From Paracoxiella cheracis (lineage in GTDB: Bacteria > Pseudomonadota > Gammaproteobacteria > Coxiellales > Coxiellaceae), in the NCBI RefSeq assembly GCF_049348705.1, contig NZ_CP186485.1, forward strand, positions 1,364,001 through 1,428,000: a stretch of DNA of 64,000 bases, in the 5' to 3' direction. The notes under the pieces are model-generated. The model was given only the letters and a program-made list of their open reading frames with translations. It had not been told where the DNA came from and searched no databases. A program made the position numbers and the translations under genes. Each line of letters starts with the position of its first letter. Positions within the stretch are counted from its first letter, which is position 1. Of the stretch, positions 45,319 to 54,428 are shown piece after piece.

Positions 45319-46179
45319 ATGCCTCCTACTTTCAACATCAAAAATCCGAGAAACCAGGATGATTCATCAGGAATTGTCATTCACGTAACCGAAGATCCAA
45401 CAGCTTTACCTGAACCTCCTGAAAACACAAGTCCTCCTAGCACAACTTCGCAACAAAATAATTCCTCCTGGTTTGCAAGATTGTTCGGGAGGCGAAAAAG
45501 TTCAACAGCCAAGGAATCTGCTTTAACAAACCCACCAATAACAAATCCAATGACCCCTAATCCTGCTTCAAGCAGTAAAGGAGGATGCAATACAACAATA
45601 AATACAATAATTAAATTCTATAAAAAATTTATTGACCAAAAAATTTCTGATATTGAGCGTCAATTAAGCACTGACACACCGACTAAACGAGAAAATTTAA
45701 TAGCTAAAAAAAATAAATTAGGCGAGGCTAAGAAGCAATTTAGAATATCCGGCGATGACAATGAGGTAACACTGAAATTCTCCTCACCTGAAGAAGGCCG
45801 CGAGTTTCTTGAAAAACTTGCATCAGAATACCCAGCTATGAAGTTTTATGCATATACCATTAAACCTACCGGTGAAAAGGTTGAATATCACTCCAAAGGA
45901 GATGGAACAGGTACGCTTCATCAAGGCAGTTACTCAGAAAACAGCACTCCAATTAATGAAGATTTAACCCAAAACACTCCACAAATTCCTCTGGAAAGAT
46001 CGGAAACTAACACTGCAGGGAGTTTATTCAGCAGATCCTCCTATCGATCCAACAAATCCAACAGACCGGTTAGCCAAGCTTCACTGATAAGCCAGATGAG
46101 TAGTAGTTGTAATAGCACTGATGACGAAGCCGATAAAGGAACAGGCAATTTTAACGGTTATACCAGACTGAATAGTTAG
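45319..46179 (+). CDS. Ser/Thr/Pro-rich protein of unknown function, possible secreted effector
   Basis: The 286-aa protein has no signal peptide. The N-terminal about 95 residues are disordered-looking and Pro/Ser/Thr-rich (PEPPENTSPPSTTSQQN). A Lys/Glu-rich helical and structured centre (about 95-215) contains TLKFSSPEEGREFLEKLASE and FYAYTIKPTGEKVEYHSKG. The C-terminus is Ser/Asn-rich (LFSRSSYRSNKSNRPVSQAS). Strong AAGGAGAAGG upstream. It is followed by a strong terminator. In Legionellales such soluble, low-complexity proteins are often type IV secretion substrates; that is inference. Confidence 0.6.
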   Translation: MPPTFNIKNPRNQDDSSGIVIHVTEDPTALPEPPENTSPPSTTSQQNNSSWFARLFGRRKSSTAKESALTNPPITNPMTPNPASSSKGGCNTTINTIIKFYKKFIDQKISDIERQLSTDTPTKRENLIAKKNKLGEAKKQFRISGDDNEVTLKFSSPEEGREFLEKLASEYPAMKFYAYTIKPTGEKVEYHSKGDGTGTLHQGSYSENSTPINEDLTQNTPQIPLERSETNTAGSLFSRSSYRSNKSNRPVSQASLISQMSSSCNSTDDEADKGTGNFNGYTRLNS

Positions 46180-46188
46180 CGCCCTACT

Positions 46189-46229
46189 CCAATTAAAAAA
46201 ACCACCTAATAGGTGGTTTTTTTAATTGG
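46189..46229. terminator. Perfect 19-bp-stem bidirectional terminator
   Basis: The left arm CCAATTAAAAAAACCACCT pairs perfectly with the right arm around a 3-nt AAT loop, with A- and T-tracts in the arms. It lies directly after the unknown gene at 45319-46179 and touches the CCA end of tRNA-Arg on the other strand, so it can stop both. Confidence 0.88.
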
Positions 46230-46303
46230 CGGGCCCGGACGGATTCGAACCGCCGACCGCCTGGTTCGTAGCCAGGTACTCTATCCAACTGAGCTACGGG
46301 CCC
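46227..46303 (-). tRNA. tRNA-Arg (anticodon ACG)
   Basis: The minus strand gives a full 77-nt cloverleaf. The acceptor is GGGCCCG/CGGGCCC. The D-arm starts at TAGCTCAGTTGGATAGAG, and the anticodon arm is CCTGG-CTACGAA-CCAGG with anticodon ACG. The variable loop is followed by a T-arm with GGTTCGAATCC and an encoded 3' CCA. It decodes CGU (and CGC/CGA if A34 is inosine). Confidence 0.95.
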
Positions 46304-46395
46304 ATAATTTTTCGATATCTTCCGTACATCCCTGTACTAATACATGCATACTTCTCTATGCACACGGCCACCCATCCATGGGCGGCGCTCAACGG

Positions 46396-46422
46396 GCAAA
46401 AAGATTCACTGGATCTTTTTGC
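46396..46422. repeat. Perfect 10-bp hairpin between tRNA-Arg and the IS1 element
   Basis: GCAAAAAGAT pairs with ATCTTTTTGC around a 7-nt loop TCACTGG, with ACGG/CCGT able to extend it past a bulge. The whole 46304-46525 stretch holds no gene but several short palindromes (GTACATCCCTGTAC, GCATACTTCTCTATGC, CCCATCCATGGG). It looks like decayed repeat DNA. Confidence 0.6.
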
Positions 46423-46435
46423 TGGGCCGTTTCGC

Positions 46436-46450
46436 CTGAGCTACGGGCCC
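46436..46450 (-). repeat. 15-bp copy of the tRNA-Arg 5' end
   Basis: CTGAGCTACGGGCCC repeats exactly the tRNA 5' end found at 46289-46303. It lies 133 bp upstream of the tRNA and may be a remnant of an att-like duplication or a partial tRNA duplication. Confidence 0.6.
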
Positions 46451-47156
46451 TTCACCAGTATGAGTAACCCCACCTCTGGAACCCGGTAAGGTAGCAGGTT
46501 CTAGAACAATTGCCAAGCATAAACCGGTAGTGCCTCATTTTTGTTGATGTGATATATTTTGCTATTTCAGAAAATCATTAGGATAAGGATTGCATGAATG
46601 GCAAGAATCAATGTTGCTTGCCCCTGCTGCTGTTTACATGAGGTTGTAAAATTTGGCGTCAGCAGTACAGGAAAGCAAAGGTTTCAATGTAAAAATAATG
46701 CTTGTGAGAAAAATACATTTCTTCTAGATTACACACATAATGCTCGTGCCCCTGGTGTTAAAGATAAAATAGTTGATATGGCAATGAATGGTAGTGGCGT
46801 CAGAGATACTGCACGCGTTTTACGTATTAGCATTAACACTGTTATTGGTGAATTAAAAAAAGGGTGAAGGTTTGGAGAGCGTCAATACACGACTTTTAAA
46901 GGAAAAAGAATCACTTGGTGCGTCTGTTACTGTTAATGTTGTACAAGTTGAAGAAGCGGAGCTGGATGAAATGTGGAGTTTTGTTCGAAATAAACAGAAT
47001 CAACGTTGGCTTTGGCATGCGATTGATCACCATACACATGAGGTGTTAGCTTATCATTTTGGTCCAAGAAAAGATTCAGCATTTAAAGCACTGAAAGAAA
47101 AACTGAGCTCATTTGATATCAACTTTTACTATACAGATGATTGGGGTGCTTATGAA

Positions 47157-48877
47157 TTGGACTTTGGATAAATAAAATCCCTTGCCAGTTAGGACAATAA
47201 TCAAAAAATGTGAGTTTCTAAATCTTAAGCTGTTTTTTGCAGCAATTCGTAGAATTGCTCAGGTGTAAAATTTATTTTATCCAACCATGATTTTACTATC
47301 CCAATCAAATCCTCTATTTTTTCAGGGTCTGAGTTTTGCGTCTTTTCTTCAGTCCTCTGAATCGTTTTAATTTTTGAGTTGCTATTTTTGAAAATAGCAG
47401 GATGTCGCGTGCGTTTCCCCTGCGTATCACCTTTGGTTCTGCCTTGCGGATTACCGCGTGGTTTGCAGAGATTAGCAGGCGTGCCAACGGTATCAAGCAC
47501 CGTAGAAAAACCCCGTTGCGTTTGTGAAGGGGTCGCAGTTATTGATGGTTTTTCGTTATCCACTTGGAAGCTCGGCAAATACCGCTCCCATTTTTTCGGT
47601 AAAATCGGGGCAAGATTCCTCGCTAGATAAAGTTGCGTATACGCTAATGCTGTCATCCGCCACCAATCTTCTTCGTGCTTAACATCCGGTGTTTGGTATC
47701 GGTCAAATAACAGTTTGTCTTTACCAAAACGAAAGTAGTGTTCAATGTCATAGCGTCTATCGTAATAGTGATACGCTTCTAATGCTGTGATTTCATTACG
47801 TCGTTCACCAGCGAGTCCTAACCAGAGTGGATTTTTATATAAAGATTTACCGTTAGCATCAACCGCAACCAATTGCACAACAGTAACAGGATGCTCATAT
47901 CCTTTAAATTGCTTTGAACCACGCAGTAATTGGTCACGCCATATTTTAATCTCCAATTGGTAAGTTTTGCCACTGCGGGTTGTAATGGGTTGCTGCACAA
48001 TCTCATCGGATTCACGGTGAGTCGTGCTGTCGTTTAGTTTCATCGCATCACCATAGCGTTTTATACTTCCTGAGGTATTATCTTCTATTGATGCGGGCGC
48101 GAAAACATTACGGGTACTGTTAAAACGGAAAAGATGTACCCAATTGGGATTTTCGCTAACCAGTTTACGGCAAGCTTCTGTACCATATTTTGAATCAGCC
48201 ACGCTAACCACCAATTTATGAGTAAGCGCTAAGTCTGCAATACAACGGTTAATTTGCTGCATCCCAACTACATTGCCTTTTTCATCGCTTTTAACGCGCC
48301 TCGTATCCAGTGGAACTAACCAATGCTTTTCTTGAGCTGCACCATCATTGGGCAATAGTGATACCGTTGAATATTCATGTCCAATGGTAATCGGTTTGTT
48401 ACCCGGTGCTGGATTAGGGCTGTAAACCACATGGCGATCTTCAACACAGTGTGCACTTTGACGCGACTGTGGTGTCGTATCCGCAATAATGATCACACGG
48501 TCATCGCTATGACTCACATGTTCATATTGTATTTTCATCATGCTATCCCAACAATTTGCTACCGACAAACCATCGCTAATCGCATCGGTAATACTACTGT
48601 ATTCACGTTCAAAGTATGGCGATTCACATAATTCTATGGGTGTTTTGCAGCGATGGCCATGGCTTGAAAGGGCATCGAGTAAATTCATATTGGCATCGCG
48701 TCGCGCGGGGAAGATGTTGTAGAGGAATGTACGGAATTGTTTTAGTTTTTCTGTCGCTAACATCGTTTGTTCCTTATTTTATTTTTTCGAACAAACGTTG
48801 TTTACAACGTAAAATTTTTTTTCGGTTTCTATGTCAAGCAATTTTTAATTATTTTTATAAATTTATCCAAAGTCCAA
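47157..48877 (-). mobile_element. 1,721-bp IS, copy 4, inside IS1 copy b
   Basis: Same inverted repeats and length as the other copies. Target duplication TATGAA at 47151-47156 and 48878-48883. A clean simple insertion. Confidence 0.95.
47225..48763 (-). CDS. DDE transposase of the 1,721-bp IS, copy 4
   Basis: An intact 512-aa transposase with a QFYELLQKTA C-terminus. DDE residues are as in copy 1. Confidence 0.93.
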   Translation of the reverse strand: MLATEKLKQFRTFLYNIFPARRDANMNLLDALSSHGHRCKTPIELCESPYFEREYSSITDAISDGLSVANCWDSMMKIQYEHVSHSDDRVIIIADTTPQSRQSAHCVEDRHVVYSPNPAPGNKPITIGHEYSTVSLLPNDGAAQEKHWLVPLDTRRVKSDEKGNVVGMQQINRCIADLALTHKLVVSVADSKYGTEACRKLVSENPNWVHLFRFNSTRNVFAPASIEDNTSGSIKRYGDAMKLNDSTTHRESDEIVQQPITTRSGKTYQLEIKIWRDQLLRGSKQFKGYEHPVTVVQLVAVDANGKSLYKNPLWLGLAGERRNEITALEAYHYYDRRYDIEHYFRFGKDKLLFDRYQTPDVKHEEDWWRMTALAYTQLYLARNLAPILPKKWERYLPSFQVDNEKPSITATPSQTQRGFSTVLDTVGTPANLCKPRGNPQGRTKGDTQGKRTRHPAIFKNSNSKIKTIQRTEEKTQNSDPEKIEDLIGIVKSWLDKINFTPEQFYELLQKTA

Positions 48878-49103
48878 TATGAAAGACACCTGCCTCAATC
48901 AAAACATTTGGTGGGAAAGCAAAATACCCAAGCGATTGAACGAAAGCATCTCACGTTGCACACACGAATAAAGCGATTAGCGAGAAAGACGATTTGCTTT
49001 TCTAAACTGGATAAATTGCACGACATTGTCATCGGATTATTTATCAATAGGCACGAGTTTGGGAGGGTTATTTAGATGCCATCAACAAAAATGAGGCACC
49101 ACC

Positions 49104-49219
49104 CGCCACTTGGCCTGACTCAAGCCCAAGGGCTTCAGCCTGCGATCAAGCTCATTGCGCCAGGCGCTCGCTGTTTTGAACAGTATCATGGGAAAAAGCG
49201 TATCATCTAGGGTATTCAT
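49104..49219 (-). pseudogene. MarR-family regulator, N-terminal fragment
   Basis: From ATG 49219 the minus strand reads MNTLDDTLFPMILFKTASAW and then RNELDRRLKPLGLSQAKWR, the first helix and the start of the winged-helix region of MarR proteins (xxLxxLGLSxAxWR). It is then cut by the IS1 end. The DNA-binding domain is lost. It is divergent from the RND pump genes, where such regulators usually repress the pump. Confidence 0.75.
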
Positions 49220-49232
49220 AATGCGACAAATA

Positions 49233-49265
49233 ATTAGCATACTAATGGTTGGTATGCTACCATAC
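49233..49265. promoter_or_regulatory. Candidate operator repeats between marR fragment and pump genes
   Basis: Two short inverted repeats lie in the 81-bp divergent intergenic region: TTAG-CATA-CTAA (49233-49244) and GTATG-CTAC-CATAC (49252-49265). MarR proteins bind such palindromes. No experimental or comparative support is available. Confidence 0.35.
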
Positions 49266-49300
49266 TTTCCTTTGTGGTCAAATAGCCAAAGCCATAAGAT

Positions 49301-50449
49301 ATGCACTCAAAAAAACGATCCGCCTTTCTTGTCATTTCACTCCTCCTCATACTAGTTATTTTTGCTGGCGTATTTCGCTACGTCCATACGCATCGCCGCC
49401 AATCCATGCGCGCTTTGGCAACAAGCGTTCAAGTGGCAGAGGTCACACTCAAAGATGCCCCGCTCTTTGTAAAAGCTCAAGGTACGGTTGAAGCATCGCG
49501 CTCTGTAGCGATTCAAGCACAGGTTACAGGTATTATAAAAAAAATCGGATTTACGCCTGGTCAAACCGTTAAGGCCGGGCAGTTACTTTTCAAAATTGAC
49601 AGTACCACCTATGAGGCAGCACTTGCCAAAGCAGAGGCTAATTTGTCAAAAGATGAAGCGCAACTTCAAATGACACAGAAAGATAGTTCACGCTATCAGA
49701 CTCTCATTAAAAAAGGGTTTATCAGCAAACAGCAATATGATCAAACGCAGGCTCAACTTAATGAAAATTTAAGTACCGTCAAGCTAGATAAAGCCGCCAT
49801 ACAACAAAATCAAGCGAAGTTGAATTATACGACTATCTTAGCTCCAATATCAGGTAAAACTGGTAATGTCACCATAAAAGAAGGCGATTTAGTCAATGCA
49901 TCGAGCGATAAACCTTTAGTAACTGTTAATCAACTCTCGCCTATCTATGTTGATTTTTATTTACCTCAAGCTGACTTAGATACCTTATTGAAATATGAAA
50001 AGCTAGGAACACTCACCGTGGAAGTCTATGACGGTGGACACAAAAAACTACTCGACACCGGAAAATTAACCTTCATTAATAATACAGTCGACGCTAACAC
50101 GGGAACCGTTTTGTTAAAAGGTTCTTTTCCCAATAAGCAAGGTTTTCTGTGGCCCGGAGAGTCTGTGATTGTTAAGTTAATCTTTACGGTTGAAAAAAAT
50201 CAACTCGCCATTCCAAGCCGTGCAGTGCAATCGGATCAACAAGGTAATTTTGTTTATTTAATTAAAAGTAATCACACGATTATTACACCGGTTCAGGTAT
50301 TAAGACAATTGAAGCAAACAACGTTTATTCGGAAAGGCTTACAACCAGGCGACCAAGTAGCTACCGTTTTCCCACCAGACCTCGAAAACAATGCACTTGT
50401 TAGCATCATAAAAAGTAATGCAACTAACACCATGCCAGTAAAACCATGA
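49301..50449 (+). CDS. RND efflux periplasmic adaptor (membrane fusion protein)
   Basis: The 382-aa adaptor links the inner-membrane RND pump to an outer-membrane channel. An N-terminal membrane anchor (residues 8-26, FLVISLLLILVIFAGVF) is followed by the lipoyl-like half motif GTVEASRSVAIQAQVTGII and a helical hairpin (about 95-165). The second lipoyl half is YTTILAPISGKTGNVTIKEGD, and beta-barrel and membrane-proximal domains follow. MdtA-like organisation. The frame overlaps the pump gene start by 4 bp (ATGA). No clear Shine-Dalgarno is seen upstream of ATG 49301. Confidence 0.9.
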   Translation: MHSKKRSAFLVISLLLILVIFAGVFRYVHTHRRQSMRALATSVQVAEVTLKDAPLFVKAQGTVEASRSVAIQAQVTGIIKKIGFTPGQTVKAGQLLFKIDSTTYEAALAKAEANLSKDEAQLQMTQKDSSRYQTLIKKGFISKQQYDQTQAQLNENLSTVKLDKAAIQQNQAKLNYTTILAPISGKTGNVTIKEGDLVNASSDKPLVTVNQLSPIYVDFYLPQADLDTLLKYEKLGTLTVEVYDGGHKKLLDTGKLTFINNTVDANTGTVLLKGSFPNKQGFLWPGESVIVKLIFTVEKNQLAIPSRAVQSDQQGNFVYLIKSNHTIITPVQVLRQLKQTTFIRKGLQPGDQVATVFPPDLENNALVSIIKSNATNTMPVKP

Positions 50450-53400
50450 ATTTTTGCAAACCCTTCATTCAGCGACCTGTAGCAACAGTCATTATTATGT
50501 TGGCTTTAATCATTGCTGGGGTTTTTGCCTACATGAATTTACCGATTAGCGAGCTACCGAATGTTGATTTTCCGACACTCGTCGTGAACGCAAGTCTGCC
50601 AGGTGCCGACCCCGAAACCATGGCTACCTCAGTTGCAACTCCTCTCGAAAAAGAATTAAGCACCGTATCAGGTATCAATTCGATGACTTCAGTGAGCAGT
50701 TCTGGCTCCACCAAAATCATTATGCAATTTGCATTGAGCCGAAATATTGATGCCGCTGCGCAAGATGTGCAATCTGCTTTATTGCAAGTAGAACGCAAAC
50801 TTCCTCCCCAAATGTCGAGCCCACCGACCATTCACAAGGTTAACCCGGCCGACTCACCCGTGTTATATCTTGCATTGACTGCCAAACATATGCCCATGAC
50901 AAAACTCGATAATTATGCAGAAAATTATTTATCATCAAATTTATCTATGATTCCTGGTGTTGCCAGTGTCAATGTATTTGGTGCGCAACAGTATGCAGTG
51001 AGAATTCATTTAAAACCCGATGCCATGAAAGCGCGTGGATTAAGCTTTGATGATGTTAGTCAAGCAATCGAGAACATTAATAGCAATCAACCAACAGGCA
51101 CAATGCAAACAGAGGGTTTCTATCATTTAATTAAGGTTGATGCTGGATTAAATAATGCAAAGCAATTTTCCAATGCCATCATTAGCATTAAAAATGGCGC
51201 GCCCATTCGTCTAAAAGATATTGCCTCTGTTGAAAACAGCACAGCGAATGACAAAGCGGTTACTTGGTATAATAATCAAAAAGCAATCGTACTCGCCATT
51301 GATCGTCAACCCGGCACAAATACGGTCACTGTTGTAAATAATGTCTTGCAACATTTATCACAGCTCTCAAAGCAGTTACCCGGTGGAGCAAAATTAAACG
51401 TAGTTTACAACCGTGCAACTTTTATCAATTCAGCCATTCACGATGTTGAGTTTACACTCTTATTAGCTATTTTCTTGGTTGTTTTGGTCATTTATTTATT
51501 TTTCAAAAATATTCGATTTACAACCATTGCCGCACTCTCTGTTCCCGTTTCGGTGATTGCCACCTTTGGTGTTATGTATTTGTTGAGCTTTAGCTTAGAC
51601 AATCTTTCATTAATGGCTTTAGTTTTGGCTGTTGGATTTGTCATCGATGACGCGATAGTCGTGCTTGAAAACATTATTCGTCATGTCGAACAAGGCATGA
51701 GTAAGTTGTCTGCCAGCCTACAAGGCTCAAAAGAAGTGAGCTTTACTGTTGTTGCCATGACACTTTCATTAGTAGCTGTGTTTATACCGATATTTTTCAT
51801 GGGTGGTATTATCGGACGTTTATTTCATGAATTTGCTGCCGTTGTGAGTCTTGCAATTTTATTTTCAGGTTTCGTTGCCTTAACACTCATCCCGATGTTA
51901 TGCAGCCGTCTAATAAGTCATACCAATTCCAGCGACGTCGAAAAACCTTCTATTTTTAATCGATTATTTTTGAATTGTCGCAACGGTTATGAGGCAAGTT
52001 TGGAATGGGCTTTGGATCACTATAAAACTGTGCTCATATTTGCAGGTGTTATCGTTGTTCTGACGGTATTATTATTCAATCTCGTTTCTAAAGGATTTAT
52101 TCCCTCACAAGACACAGGAATGATTTTTGGCGGGATTGAAGCACCCGAAGGTATTACTTACAACGATTTTCTTAACGAACAAAATCTCGCAAAAACAATC
52201 ATTCAAAAAAATCCAAATGTTTCCGCTGTGATTTCTTCTGTAGGACAAGGTTCTGATGCATCAGCGAGTCTCAATACAGGTCGATTAATTATAAAATTAA
52301 AGCCTAGCCAGGAAAGAAGCGAGAGTGCTTCTCAAATAATTCATCAACTAAAAAAACAGCTAAAGCAAGTGGCAGGGCTTAAAATATTTTTAACCAACCC
52401 TCCTGCGATTCGCATCGGGGGAAAATCATCTAACAGTAATTACCAATATGTTTTACAAGGTATGTCGTGGACTTCTTTAGAAAAAGCTGCAAATGCTATG
52501 GAAGAGAAATTAACCGCACTACCCGGGATTGACGATGTAGACAGTGATTTACAGATGAATAATCCAGAATTGCAATTGCATATTTTACGTAAAAAGGCAG
52601 CTACTTTAGGAGTCACACCGAACGATATCGAATCCACTTTGTATGCTGCCTATGGCCAAGAACAAGTAAGCAGCATTATGCGCTCTGATGGCGATTACGA
52701 TGTCATTATGGATGTTGATCCGAAATATCAAGCCAATGTTGATTCCCTCAGCAATCTATATTTAAAATCATCTTCTGGTAGTATGGTCCCGCTTAGCGAT
52801 GTCGTGCGAATAAAACAAAGTGCCGGACCTTTGTCGATTAATCATTACGGCCAACTGCCCGCGATTACTTTATCGTTTAATCTTGAGCACGGTTATGCCT
52901 TAGGCGATGTATTATCAAACATACAGCATGTCTCTAAACAGGTTTTACCAAGTGATGTTAGCGGCACATTTACGGGATCAGCTCAAAAATTCGAACAGTC
53001 ATTGCTAACCCTGCCTATCTTGCTTGGTTTTACTGTATTAGTGATCTACATGGTTTTAGCGATTTTATATGAAAGCTTTATACACCCACTAACCATCTTA
53101 ACTTCCCTACCTTTTGCTGTGTTCGGCGCACTGCTTTGCTTATATATTTTCGGTCAGGAGTTAGATATTTTTAGTTTCATCGGCTTAATCATGCTGGTTG
53201 GTATTACTAAGAAAAATGGAATCATCATGGTAGACTTTGCGCTAGACGCAAAACGCGCCAGTGATCTCTCTGCAAAAGAAGCAATCCAACGCGCTTGCTC
53301 TGTTCGCTTTCGACCTATTATGATGACAACCGTGTGTGCCATCGTCGCTGCATTACCTCTAGCACTTGGTTTAGGTGCAGGTGGTGAAGCACGACAAGGG

Positions 53401-53553
53401 CTGGTTATCGCTGTGGTTGGCGGTCTTATCTTTTCACAATTGATTACCTTGTATATCACCCCTGTTTTTTATATTGTCATGGATAAATTAACACGTCGCT
53501 CGAGCGCTTCAAAAAATGTTCTCGCGGAACAAGAAAACTACATTGATGGCTAA
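50446..53553 (+). CDS. RND family multidrug efflux transporter (MdtB/AcrB-like)
   Basis: The 1,035-aa inner-membrane proton/drug antiporter starts NFCKPFIQRPVATVIIMLAL. It shows the RND signatures LPNVDFPTLVVNASLPGADPE and, in TM4, AVGFVIDDAIVVLENI with the proton-relay Asp pair. VFIPIFFMGGIIGRLFHEFA is present, and a second-half repeat ends in LIMLVGITKKNGIIMVDFA and FRPIMMTTVCAI. Twelve membrane helices and two large periplasmic loops are consistent with length. It forms an operon with the adaptor; no outer-membrane factor gene is adjacent. Confidence 0.93.
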   Translation: MNFCKPFIQRPVATVIIMLALIIAGVFAYMNLPISELPNVDFPTLVVNASLPGADPETMATSVATPLEKELSTVSGINSMTSVSSSGSTKIIMQFALSRNIDAAAQDVQSALLQVERKLPPQMSSPPTIHKVNPADSPVLYLALTAKHMPMTKLDNYAENYLSSNLSMIPGVASVNVFGAQQYAVRIHLKPDAMKARGLSFDDVSQAIENINSNQPTGTMQTEGFYHLIKVDAGLNNAKQFSNAIISIKNGAPIRLKDIASVENSTANDKAVTWYNNQKAIVLAIDRQPGTNTVTVVNNVLQHLSQLSKQLPGGAKLNVVYNRATFINSAIHDVEFTLLLAIFLVVLVIYLFFKNIRFTTIAALSVPVSVIATFGVMYLLSFSLDNLSLMALVLAVGFVIDDAIVVLENIIRHVEQGMSKLSASLQGSKEVSFTVVAMTLSLVAVFIPIFFMGGIIGRLFHEFAAVVSLAILFSGFVALTLIPMLCSRLISHTNSSDVEKPSIFNRLFLNCRNGYEASLEWALDHYKTVLIFAGVIVVLTVLLFNLVSKGFIPSQDTGMIFGGIEAPEGITYNDFLNEQNLAKTIIQKNPNVSAVISSVGQGSDASASLNTGRLIIKLKPSQERSESASQIIHQLKKQLKQVAGLKIFLTNPPAIRIGGKSSNSNYQYVLQGMSWTSLEKAANAMEEKLTALPGIDDVDSDLQMNNPELQLHILRKKAATLGVTPNDIESTLYAAYGQEQVSSIMRSDGDYDVIMDVDPKYQANVDSLSNLYLKSSSGSMVPLSDVVRIKQSAGPLSINHYGQLPAITLSFNLEHGYALGDVLSNIQHVSKQVLPSDVSGTFTGSAQKFEQSLLTLPILLGFTVLVIYMVLAILYESFIHPLTILTSLPFAVFGALLCLYIFGQELDIFSFIGLIMLVGITKKNGIIMVDFALDAKRASDLSAKEAIQRACSVRFRPIMMTTVCAIVAALPLALGLGAGGEARQGLVIAVVGGLIFSQLITLYITPVFYIVMDKLTRRSSASKNVLAEQENYIDG

Positions 53554-53645
53554 ATTATTCATTAAAAATAAGACTACCGTTACAAATAGTTAGATTATAA
53601 AATACAAACCTAACTGATATAGTAACTGACCAAGCTGGAAAAATA

Positions 53646-54062
53646 ATGCCTATTCAAACACTCGATCATATTAATTTTGTCACTGCAGATATGAAAGCCA
53701 CTCGTGATTTTTATTGCAAAGTGATTGGATTAGTTCACGGCCCAAAAATGCCAAATGCCAATTCAGGTACCGAATATTTTTATATAGAAGGTGTTAAATC
53801 CCCTATTCTACATGTAGGTGATGCAAACACACCTAGCAAACAAGAAAACTTTAATCGTCTTGCAACTGCAAATAAGAAAACAGGGTTTTCAACAGGAAGT
53901 GTGGACCATTTTTGTTTGACCGTCGATGCAGAAGATTATGACGCTGTCATTGAAAGACTCAATGATCATGGTGTAACGTATGAAACCTTTTATTCTGAAG
54001 ATATCTCGCTGACACAAGTTTGGGCCCTAGACCCCAATGGCATCCGAGTTGAGTTGAGTTGA
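53646..54062 (+). CDS. VOC family protein (glyoxalase/bleomycin-resistance fold)
   Basis: The 138-aa protein has paired beta-alpha-beta modules: IQTLDHINFVTADMKATRDFYCKVIGL (His8 as metal ligand), then EYFYIEGVKSPILHV, TGSVDHFCLTVDAEDYDAVIERL (second His) and WALDPNGIRVEL (terminal Glu). It is a metal-dependent VOC enzyme or a resistance protein; the substrate is unknown. Single gene 92 bp downstream of the RND pump. Confidence 0.82.
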   Translation: MPIQTLDHINFVTADMKATRDFYCKVIGLVHGPKMPNANSGTEYFYIEGVKSPILHVGDANTPSKQENFNRLATANKKTGFSTGSVDHFCLTVDAEDYDAVIERLNDHGVTYETFYSEDISLTQVWALDPNGIRVELS

Positions 54063-54100
54063 GTTTTGAAGTGTCGCGCACTTCTTGATATCTATGCTGC

Positions 54101-54406
54101 GTGGTATTGAAGATGCCAGAAAAGCGATTAACGGTGCCATTGACGGTAATTGAAAAACCCGAACAAAACAACTTCAGCTGGTCGATTGACTTTATGACCG
54201 ATTCACTTCAGTCAGGGAGGCGATTCAGAACCTTTAATGTACTGGACGATTTTAATCGGGAAGCGCTTGGTATTGAGATTGATTACTCGCTGCCTGGCTT
54301 ACGTATTGTTCGATTGCTCAATCAGATTGCTAAACATCGAGGTTATCCCAAACAGCTTCGTTGCGACAATGGTCCGGAACTACGCTCTATTGTGCTAGTG
54401 ATCTAA
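54101..54406 (+). pseudogene. IS3-family (IS51/IS407-type) transposase OrfB fragment
   Basis: Integrase core piece: NFSWSIDFMTDSLQSGRRFR, FNVLDDFNREALGIEIDYSLP and GYPKQLRCDNGPE, giving two Asp of the DDE triad. Both ends are missing (no Glu region). Confidence 0.82.
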
Positions 54407-54428
54407 CCCTGCTTTTTAGGACGCCTCA

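Larger units (their letters stand above)
46598..49075 (+). pseudogene. IS1-family transposase InsAB, copy b (broken)
   Basis: InsA at 46598-46867 is followed by an InsB start region to 47156 and the InsB end at 48884-49075. The A-tract at the frameshift site has seven A instead of eight, so InsB is no longer in the -1 frame and InsA ends at GELKKG-stop. The 1,721-bp IS separately cuts InsB after WGAYE. Confidence 0.88.
46526..49103 (+). mobile_element. IS1-family element, copy b, interrupted by a 1,721-bp IS
   Basis: Left part 46526-47156 and right part 48878-49103, with IS copy 4 between them. Ends are the same as in copy a. The flanks (CATAAACC and CGCCACTT) do not match, so an adjacent deletion or recombination is likely. 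Confidence 0.9.

Noticed and set aside
46213..46489. Two overlapping plus-strand open frames over the tRNA region.
   Set aside because: They read across the tRNA-Arg gene antisense (GGPGRIRTADRLVRSQ-type peptides are a known annotation artefact of tRNA loci) and have no ribosome binding site.
49082..49306. A complete 74-aa gene on the minus strand.
   Set aside because: Its start half matches a MarR N-terminus from 49219, while its last residues (VVPHFC) are encoded by the IS1 end, so it is a truncated gene rather than a real small protein.
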